Source: Bacteroidia bacterium (GTDB taxonomy: Bacteria > Bacteroidota > Bacteroidia > SXHM01). From it: a DNA stretch of 64,000 bases. How positions within the stretch are numbered: the stretch's first letter is position 1; each line of letters begins with the position of its first letter. Position numbers and translations under genes: made by a program. A model generated the notes under the pieces. It was not told the DNA's origin and ran no database searches. It was given only the letters and a program-made list of their open reading frames with translations. Shown in pieces: positions 53,812 to 61,391 of this stretch. The stretch covers positions 341,746-405,745 of the forward strand of contig JAJVIC010000009.1 in NCBI GenBank assembly GCA_022072225.1, written 5' to 3'.

Positions 53812-55305
53812 TTATTTCCCGTCTTTGTAAATATGCACCCATGCATCTTCAAAACCGTTTTTACGGGTTTCTTCCATAGCGGCAAGGGCGGTTTTCAGGT
53901 CATCAAACTTTTTAAGGTAGCAGTAATACCAGCCGCGGTCAACATTATGCACCACAATGGCTTTATCACCGCGCTCGTTAAATGCTTTGATGTAACGCTC
54001 GGCATTATCAAAGCTGCGGAATGATTCCACTACTACATAATAACCTCGGTCGAGCGGCACACTTTGTATCTTTTCTTTGCCGGTGTTCATGTCCATAACG
54101 CGGGTTACCTGTTTGTAGCTGCCTTTTACAGCCATGGTATCCAAACGCATTTTCATAAAATCAACTTCGGTTTCCACATCGCTCAGCTGGCCTTCAAATG
54201 CTTTCATCTGGTGCTCTACCTGATCAATACGTTTTACAGCATCTTCAATTGCTTTCTGCTGTTCAGGGTTAGCTTTTCCTGCGCTGTCCTGCAAAGCATA
54301 AAGGCTGTCAATGCGGTGATTTAAACTGTCAACCATGGTAAGAATTGACATCTGGCTTTCATCCAGACGGGCAATTTCTTCATCCTGCTGCTGGTTTTTG
54401 CGGCTGAAAAGGTGGAAGCCAATCATGGCTTCGTGTGAGCCAGCGCTTTGTGCAGCTATACCTGTTGTGCCGAATTCATAAGCATAAGCAATGGAAATCT
54501 GGTCGGCTACTTTAAACCCTGCCGAAACCACATAGCCCGCATCATAGCGATACGTTCCGCCCACCCATGCAATGTTTTTGTAATGGAAATTAAGGTTGGC
54601 ATCAAACTGCGATTTTGAATACGGGAAATAACGGTAAACTCCTGATGGTTCAACAAACCATTCTTTTTTAGCGATATTGATTTTGTAGCCTGCAAAAAAC
54701 AAATAGTGACGCACCAGTTTGTAGTACTGATCCTGAATTTCGCGTTTGTATTTTACTTTGCTTTCCAGCAGTTGAGGAACGGCAGCTCCTATTTCCAGAC
54801 CGTAAATGTTGTAGCGCAAACCTGCATCCACATTAAAGGTAATGCCGTTAAATTTTCCGGGGCTGATAACCACATCACCGGGTGCAGCCATTCTTACATC
54901 CGATACTTCAATCTTGTTTTGCAGAAAACCACCCGACACTGCAAGGCTGAGTGAGTGTTTTATTTTTTTGCTGAATTGGATATGATAAGCATAGCTTAAA
55001 TTCACCGAAAGGCGCTCGAAAATATCGGTTTTATCACTCATGATGGTTCCGCCAAAGCCTACGTTTTTTCCAACGGGGCTGTGTACACTCAGTATGCTGG
55101 TACGCGGTGCACCTTCAATGTTTATCCATTGCTGGCGGTGCGAGAGGTAGCCCGAAAGCATGTCTTTATCGCCTGCATTAGCCGGGTTCATGATATACCT
55201 GTTTACCAGGTATAAATTGGTTTGTGCCATTTGCTGTGCGTTTGCAGTTGCAAACCCTGACATCAACAAACCAAGTGCGAATATTTTGTAAATCTGTTTC
55301 ATCAT
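53812..55305 (-). CDS. PorP/SprF-family outer-membrane protein fused to a SPOR-like domain, right copy
   Basis: A 497-residue paralogue of 45703-47145. A signal peptide (TANAQQ) precedes a barrel region (about 26-300) with YLVNRYIMNPANAGDKDML and LSHRQQWINIEGAP, a coiled coil (about 302-390) and a SPOR-like C-terminus (415-497; GYYVVVESFRSFDNAERYI, AIVVHNVDRGWYYCYLKKF, AWVHIYKDG). The ATG at 55305 overlaps the TAA of the CHU_C gene by one base (TAATG), which argues for coupled translation; a second ATG follows directly at 55302. A longer frame to 55356 would lack an N-terminal signal. Confidence 0.9.
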   Translation of the reverse strand: MMKQIYKIFALGLLMSGFATANAQQMAQTNLYLVNRYIMNPANAGDKDMLSGYLSHRQQWINIEGAPRTSILSVHSPVGKNVGFGGTIMSDKTDIFERLSVNLSYAYHIQFSKKIKHSLSLAVSGGFLQNKIEVSDVRMAAPGDVVISPGKFNGITFNVDAGLRYNIYGLEIGAAVPQLLESKVKYKREIQDQYYKLVRHYLFFAGYKINIAKKEWFVEPSGVYRYFPYSKSQFDANLNFHYKNIAWVGGTYRYDAGYVVSAGFKVADQISIAYAYEFGTTGIAAQSAGSHEAMIGFHLFSRKNQQQDEEIARLDESQMSILTMVDSLNHRIDSLYALQDSAGKANPEQQKAIEDAVKRIDQVEHQMKAFEGQLSDVETEVDFMKMRLDTMAVKGSYKQVTRVMDMNTGKEKIQSVPLDRGYYVVVESFRSFDNAERYIKAFNERGDKAIVVHNVDRGWYYCYLKKFDDLKTALAAMEETRKNGFEDAWVHIYKDGK

Positions 55306-57347
55306 TATCTCAAAATTGAAATCGGTCCTGTGTATATTTTTTCGGTTCCTGTGCATTTAATCACATAGTAATAGGTAGCATCGGGAAGCTGCTCACCGTT
55401 GAACGTTCCATCCCAGTTGTTCTGGTAACCCATAGAAGAAAACACAGGGCTTCCCAGACGGTTGTAAACCACTACTTCGCAATCGGGATATAACTGCACA
55501 TTCATTACTTCAAAGAAATCGTTTACACCATCGCTGTTGGGCGAGAAGAGGTTGTAAGTAACCAGCGTGTAATCGTAATTAACAGTAACGGTAACTTCAT
55601 CAGAGTTTACGCAACCGTGAACATCGGTTCCTGTTGCGGTATAGGTAATGGTTTGCAGGGGAGTTGCTGTTGGCTCGGCAATTACAGTATTGTCAAGGTA
55701 ATCGGCAGGAGACCAGACATAATCCTGTGCGCCAGTTGCCCAAAGTTGGGCAGAAAAACCTGCGCTGATAGAAGTATCAGGTCCTGCAACAACGGTAGGA
55801 AGCTGGTAAACAGTTACTACTACGGTGTCGCGGTCTTTGCAACCGTGCTCATCGTACAGCAATACATTGTACGAACCACCGGCATCAACCGTAATGGAGT
55901 TTTGGTCAGATGCATTTGACCACAGAACATTTGCATTTCCGGGGTCAACAGAAAGCGTAACAGAACCTCCGATACAAAATTCAGTTGGGCTTGAAGCTAC
56001 AATGTTTGCGACCGGATTTGCCCACACGTTAACATCTACTTCAACGGTGTCGATACAACCTTGTGTGCTGTATGTAACCAGCATTACGGTGTAGGTTCCG
56101 GGTTGTGTATAAAGGTGAACAGGGTTTGTTTCCACGCTTTCACCGCCATCATCAAAATTCCAGTAGTAGCTTTCAATTACGCTGCCGTTAGGTTTTGCCG
56201 AGTTGTTGAATTCTGTTTCTTCCCAAAGACAAACATCGTCTGCTGTAAAATCAGAAATAGGTGTTCCGTTAATAGTTATGGTTTGCTCCGTAGTATCGGT
56301 GCAACCGTAAGAAGAAATACCGATTAAGGTAACGGTGCGTTGCCCGGGACTTGCATAGCTGTGAACAGGATTTACATCACTTGAAGTGGCAGTGGTATCA
56401 CCAAAGTTCCAGGTGTAGCTCATGGTACCAACTCCGCTGAACGAAAGGTTGGTGAAACTTACAGGTGTGTTGGTGCAGGCACCTTCAAAACTGTAATTGA
56501 TATAAGGAATTGGAGCAATAACTACCAGGCCAACCGTATCGGTTGAGCAACCTTTGTTGGTAGTTGTGCGCAAACCAACCTGATAATTTCCTGCGTTTAT
56601 AAATTCGTTGTAGATACTTGCACCGCTTGCATCGTTGTATTGTCCGTCACCGTTCAGTTCCCATGCGTATGAAACAATACTTCCTGAAGAAACTGTTCCG
56701 CTGCCGGTAAGATGTGTTGAATCGCCCAGACAAACTTCAGTGAAACTGAAATTTGCAGTAGGGTTGGGGTTAACAATTACCGAACCGTGTGTTACCGAAA
56801 CGCAGCCGCTGTCGCTTGTAACCTGCAGACCAACTGTGTACGTTCCTGCGCCTGCAAACTGATAGCTTGCTGATGCACCTGTTCCGTTATCATAATTTCC
56901 ATCGTTATCAAAGTCCCATGCATAGGCCGCAATAACTCCGGGTGATGCAATCGTTGAATTGTCGGTAAAAGGTGTGGCACTTCCGGCACAAACTTCGGGT
57001 GCAGTAAAAGATGCCACTGCAACAGGATTAATGACAACGTTAAGATAGGTTTGAACGGTTTCATTCAGGTCGGTGGTAATACGCAAACCAACTAAGTAGC
57101 TGCCCGAAGCAGGGAAAACATAGTTTGCGCTTTGACCCGAGCCGTCATCAAACTGACCGTCATAATCAAAATCCCAAAGCCATTGCGTAATGGTTCCGCT
57201 GCTGGCGGTTGAGGTGCTTTGAAAAAGGGTGTTGCTGCCTTCGCAAACATAAGTGGATGTGAAAGATGCCGTGCTGGCATTTGCCTTAATAAAAGGGCAA
57301 AGCAGAAGCGCAGTTGCAAAAATTCTGATAAAATAGTGTCGTATCAT
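55305..57347 (-). CDS. Five-PKD surface protein with CHU_C (T9SS type B) domain, right copy
   Basis: A 680-residue paralogue of 43594-45657 with the same order: signal peptide (KANAS), five PKD domains (about 26-107, 110-193, 196-278, 281-360, 363-443), two Ig-like domains (about 446-592) and CHU_C (about 597-680; YNLFSPNSDGVNDFF, VYNRLGSPVF). The first three PKD domains carry DxDxDG-like loops (WDFDYDGQFDD, WDFDNDGNYDN, WELNGDGQYND). It follows the 1335-residue gene by 27 nt and overlaps the next gene by one base. It is the probable cargo of the adjacent SprF-like protein. Confidence 0.92.
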   Translation of the reverse strand: MIRHYFIRIFATALLLCPFIKANASTASFTSTYVCEGSNTLFQSTSTASSGTITQWLWDFDYDGQFDDGSGQSANYVFPASGSYLVGLRITTDLNETVQTYLNVVINPVAVASFTAPEVCAGSATPFTDNSTIASPGVIAAYAWDFDNDGNYDNGTGASASYQFAGAGTYTVGLQVTSDSGCVSVTHGSVIVNPNPTANFSFTEVCLGDSTHLTGSGTVSSGSIVSYAWELNGDGQYNDASGASIYNEFINAGNYQVGLRTTTNKGCSTDTVGLVVIAPIPYINYSFEGACTNTPVSFTNLSFSGVGTMSYTWNFGDTTATSSDVNPVHSYASPGQRTVTLIGISSYGCTDTTEQTITINGTPISDFTADDVCLWEETEFNNSAKPNGSVIESYYWNFDDGGESVETNPVHLYTQPGTYTVMLVTYSTQGCIDTVEVDVNVWANPVANIVASSPTEFCIGGSVTLSVDPGNANVLWSNASDQNSITVDAGGSYNVLLYDEHGCKDRDTVVVTVYQLPTVVAGPDTSISAGFSAQLWATGAQDYVWSPADYLDNTVIAEPTATPLQTITYTATGTDVHGCVNSDEVTVTVNYDYTLVTYNLFSPNSDGVNDFFEVMNVQLYPDCEVVVYNRLGSPVFSSMGYQNNWDGTFNGEQLPDATYYYVIKCTGTEKIYTGPISILR

Positions 57348-57374
57348 CGTTTGGTTTGTTCCTTTTAAATTCTC

Positions 57375-60300
57375 TTAGTGATTAATAGTGATTAAGCTGC
57401 CTGTTCTTGCTTTGTCGCTGATGATTTCAAGCATATAAACTCCGGGCGCAAGGTGGTTTGTATTAACAGTGCGTACCAGTGAATTTCCCTGAACAGTAGT
57501 ACTTTCTGAAAACAACAACCTGCCGTCAACCGAATGCAGGTTGATAACAACGTTTTCAAGATTTTCTTTTGAAGTAAGGTTAAGCGTAAACTGCTCATTT
57601 GCAGGGTTTGGATAAATTATGCTGCTAAGCAATTCATTTTCTTCAACGCTGATTACAACGGTAGAAATGTTTTGAATGATAGAGTCTCCTCCGCAGTTGT
57701 TGGTAGCATAAAGTTTTACAGTGTATTGGCCAACGGAAGGGTAGAGGTGAGTGGGGTTTACATCTGTTGATGTTTGTCCGTCACCAAAGGTCCAGAAGTA
57801 GGCTTGAGCTCCGGTAGTCTGGTTTTGGAAAGCAACGCTTTGTCCGGCTACCTGATAGCTGAAATTTACATCAGGCAAATAACTCACAGCTTCAATAGTA
57901 ACATCAATACTGTTTATGCAGCCGTTGAGGTCAATTACCTGTGCATTATAATTGCCGTTGGTAAGTCCGGTAAATACACCCGAAAGCTGTCCGTTCTGCC
58001 CGTCAAGGAAATAGAGGTAAGGGGCAGTTCCTCCTGTAGCTGAAACATTAAGTGTTCCTGATATTTCACCTTCGCAAACAACATTTGTAGTTCCGATTAG
58101 CGAAATACCGAGAGGAGTTGAGGGCTCAGCTAATTCAGCCGTATCGGCAACAGTACAACCATTAGCATCACGTACGGTGATGTAGTAGGTTCCGCCATTA
58201 AGTGTTTCAAACTCGTTGGAAGATTGATAAGTAGTTCCTGCATCAACTGAGTACTCATAGCCACTTGTTCCGCCTCCTGCCAGTATGCTGATAAAGCCGC
58301 TGCCATCGCCATAGCATACTACATCTTCGGCTACCACCAAATCAATGCGCAGGTCTTCAGCAGGCTCTGTAACAGTAAAGTCAACGGTAGTTTCGCAACC
58401 GTTGAAATCAGAAATAATCACCTCGTAAATACCAACGCTTAAACCGCCAATAGGATTGTTAGGAAGGAAATTCTGTCCGCCATCAACTGAATAGGTGTAA
58501 GTCTCTGTTCCGCCTGAAACTTCCAGCGTTATTTCGCCTGAGTTACCACCGCGGCACAATACATTCTGCTGCTCGCTGATAGAAGCAGTTAACGCTGCTG
58601 CCGGTTGGTTTACAAAAGCTCCGCCCGAAACAGTACAGTTGTTGGCATCTTTTACACTCACTACATAATTGCCCGAAGCCAATCCGCTAACGGTTGAAAG
58701 CGAGCCATAGGCTTGTCCGCCATCGGTTGAGAACTGGAAGGGGGAAGTTCCGCCTGTAACTGAAAATACAATAGAGCCATTGTCTCCGCCATAACACAGC
58801 ACATCTTCTACATCAACGGTAAACGCAAGTACTGCAGGCTGGGTAATGGTTGCACTGAGTGTTTTCGCGCAATTGTTATCGTCTTTTACTACAATGCTGT
58901 AGGTGCCGGCTGCAAGGTTGGTAAACTCCGGGCTTGACTGGAACGTTTGTCCGCCATTGATAGAATAAAGATAAGGAGCAACACCGCCTGTTGCAAGCAA
59001 CTCAAGGTAGCCCGAAGCATTGCCGTAGCAGCCCACATTTTCTGAAGAGAAAACAACCGCATTAACTTCGGTGGGTTCGCTCAGCGTTACTTCAACCGTG
59101 TCTGTACAGCCATTGTCATCGCTAACGGCAACAACATAATCACCGGCAGTAAGGCTATTGAAAACAGGACTTAACTGGAAACTGATATTATCAAGTGTGT
59201 AGTAATAAGGTGTAGCGCCTCCGGTAGTGTTAACTACAATGCTTCCGTTATCATCGCCATTGCAGAATAAGTCTGCAGAAGATGAGAGAACAGAAACAAG
59301 TTCGGTTGGTTCAGTTAAGGTAAAGTCGTAAGAAGAAGAACAGCCGTTGTCGTCTTCTACAATAACGGTGTAACCACCTGCATCCAAACCGCCAAAATTG
59401 CCTGAATTCTGGAAATTGTTTCCGCCATCCAATGAATACTGGTAAGGAGCAAGACTTCCGTAACCGGTAATGCTCAGCTCACCGCTTTCATCAGCAAAAC
59501 ATTGAAGATTGCTGGTGGTGTAGTTCGCAAGCGGATTGGCAAGAATGTTAATGGTTGAAGAAAAATCATCAACGCAGCCGTCAATAGAAGTAACGGTTAG
59601 AATAACGGTATAAGTTCCGGGGTTCTGGTAAACATGAACAGGGTCATCACCCAGACCGGTGGTGCCATCACCAAAATCCCAAACATAATCTAGGTCACCC
59701 GTTACAATGGTTGAAGTGTTGTTAAACACCGCCTGCAATCCGGCACACTGAGGCGACACGGTAAATGAAGCTGAAGGTACATTGGTAATTTCAATGGTTT
59801 CGGTATATGAGTCAGTACATCCCATGTTGCTGGTTACAGTTAATGTAACGTCATAAAATCCGGTATTCGGAAACTGATAAACAGGATTTCTTGTAGAAAT
59901 AGGTCCGCTGCCATCGCCCATATCCCATGAGTAAGCATCAACTGTTCCGCCCGGAATGGTAGAAAATTCAGTGAAGAAAATAAGGTCGCCTGCGCACGAA
60001 GTGCTGTAGCCGTAATCGGCAACGGGGTTGTAAGCTACCACAATATCATAGTTACACGAGGCAGTGTTGCCGGCAGCATCCGTAGCCAGAAAGGCAACGG
60101 TATACGTACCCACGGTTAAGGTTGAGCCGCTGCTTGGTCCCGAAACCTGTACCGCAGTTGCACCCGTGCAGTTGTCGGTAAATGAGGGCACTGAAAACGT
60201 AACCACCGAGTTGTCGCCACAAACCAGTAAGTCGGCAGGGCAATCAAAAACTGGGTTTTCGTTATCTGCTACAGTTACCGTAAATGAGCAGGTAGAGGTA

Positions 60301-61382
60301 TTGCCGGCATCATCGGTGGCTAAGTAGCTTACGTTAGTTGTTCCCACCGGGAAGAAGGAGCCGCTTGCCAGACCTGCCGTAAGTGTGCTGTTTACATCGG
60401 GACAGTTATCGCTCACATTCACCACATAGTTTACAATTGCTCCGCAAAGACCGGGATTGTTGTTTACGCTGATATTGGAAGGGCAGATGATAACAGGATC
60501 TTCATCATCATTTACCGTTACGGTAAAGGTGCAGGTACTTGAGTTGCCGGCATCATCCGTAGCAGTATAAATAACAGTGGTGGTTCCAAGCGGAAAAGTA
60601 GCTCCCGGACTGTGTGTAGTAGTAAAACTGTTTACATTGCAATTGTCAGAAGCTACAGGAACAGGCCATGAAACATTGGCTCCACACATTCCTGCTGTGT
60701 TGGAAGTAACAATATTGGATGGGCAGTTGGCAATAGCAGGATCTTCGTTGTCGGTAACGGTAATATCAAAGCTGCAAGTGGCAACGTTGCCACCTCCATC
60801 GGTAGCAGTGTAAGTAACGGTAGTTGTTCCCACCGGGAATAATTCGCCCGAATTATGATTAGAGGTAAAGCTGCTCAGCACGCAGTTGTCGGTAGCCGAT
60901 GGCGCAGAGAAGTTAACCACTGCACCGCAATCACCTGCATCATTGTTTACGGTAATATCGCTTTGGCAGTTAACGATAGTTGGAGCTTGGTCATCGGAAA
61001 CTACTAATGTGTAGGCCCCGCAATCAACAGCCGTTGCTCCCTCAATGGCCAGATAATAAACACCAATACCCAGAGTAGCCGTAAACTCAGATTGCAGTCC
61101 GCAAAAATCATCATTAGAGGCAAGTGTTGTACCTCCGCAAACGGCAGTGGTAAGAAACATTCTTGTGTTAAAGGCAGAGCCACACAAAGAGAAGTTCCAA
61201 TCTCCAGCACAGGGGATGTTTACCTGAATAATATGATCTTCAGATGGGCTGAGCACGCAGTTATTTACTGCTCCGCAGGTATTCCAGCTCAACGTGTTGG
61301 GAGCGTTAAGGGTAATGTCTTGAGCTGTTGCTGCCCCCACAAAGGACAGACAAGCAATTACTGCTGATATAATTCTCTTCAT
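57375..61382 (-). CDS. HYR/PKD/SprB surface protein with T9SS type A signal (right cassette)
   Basis: A 1335-residue secreted protein: signal peptide (1-20), PPC-like domain (22-128), four uninterrupted HYR modules (130-450), two PKD domains (452-613), seven SprB repeats (618-1166), PKD (1169-1240) and a type A T9SS tail (about 1254-1335; SIIYPNPANEQFTL). The layout is that of the left giant protein without its inserted domains and with more SprB repeats. The PPC-like domains of both share DDFCGLQSE near the same place. It starts 9 nt after the upstream gene's stop and precedes the CHU_C gene by 27 nt. Confidence 0.9.
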   Translation of the reverse strand: MKRIISAVIACLSFVGAATAQDITLNAPNTLSWNTCGAVNNCVLSPSEDHIIQVNIPCAGDWNFSLCGSAFNTRMFLTTAVCGGTTLASNDDFCGLQSEFTATLGIGVYYLAIEGATAVDCGAYTLVVSDDQAPTIVNCQSDITVNNDAGDCGAVVNFSAPSATDNCVLSSFTSNHNSGELFPVGTTTVTYTATDGGGNVATCSFDITVTDNEDPAIANCPSNIVTSNTAGMCGANVSWPVPVASDNCNVNSFTTTHSPGATFPLGTTTVIYTATDDAGNSSTCTFTVTVNDDEDPVIICPSNISVNNNPGLCGAIVNYVVNVSDNCPDVNSTLTAGLASGSFFPVGTTNVSYLATDDAGNTSTCSFTVTVADNENPVFDCPADLLVCGDNSVVTFSVPSFTDNCTGATAVQVSGPSSGSTLTVGTYTVAFLATDAAGNTASCNYDIVVAYNPVADYGYSTSCAGDLIFFTEFSTIPGGTVDAYSWDMGDGSGPISTRNPVYQFPNTGFYDVTLTVTSNMGCTDSYTETIEITNVPSASFTVSPQCAGLQAVFNNTSTIVTGDLDYVWDFGDGTTGLGDDPVHVYQNPGTYTVILTVTSIDGCVDDFSSTINILANPLANYTTSNLQCFADESGELSITGYGSLAPYQYSLDGGNNFQNSGNFGGLDAGGYTVIVEDDNGCSSSYDFTLTEPTELVSVLSSSADLFCNGDDNGSIVVNTTGGATPYYYTLDNISFQLSPVFNSLTAGDYVVAVSDDNGCTDTVEVTLSEPTEVNAVVFSSENVGCYGNASGYLELLATGGVAPYLYSINGGQTFQSSPEFTNLAAGTYSIVVKDDNNCAKTLSATITQPAVLAFTVDVEDVLCYGGDNGSIVFSVTGGTSPFQFSTDGGQAYGSLSTVSGLASGNYVVSVKDANNCTVSGGAFVNQPAAALTASISEQQNVLCRGGNSGEITLEVSGGTETYTYSVDGGQNFLPNNPIGGLSVGIYEVIISDFNGCETTVDFTVTEPAEDLRIDLVVAEDVVCYGDGSGFISILAGGGTSGYEYSVDAGTTYQSSNEFETLNGGTYYITVRDANGCTVADTAELAEPSTPLGISLIGTTNVVCEGEISGTLNVSATGGTAPYLYFLDGQNGQLSGVFTGLTNGNYNAQVIDLNGCINSIDVTIEAVSYLPDVNFSYQVAGQSVAFQNQTTGAQAYFWTFGDGQTSTDVNPTHLYPSVGQYTVKLYATNNCGGDSIIQNISTVVISVEENELLSSIIYPNPANEQFTLNLTSKENLENVVINLHSVDGRLLFSESTTVQGNSLVRTVNTNHLAPGVYMLEIISDKARTGSLITINH

Positions 61383-61391
61383 ACTCTTCTT

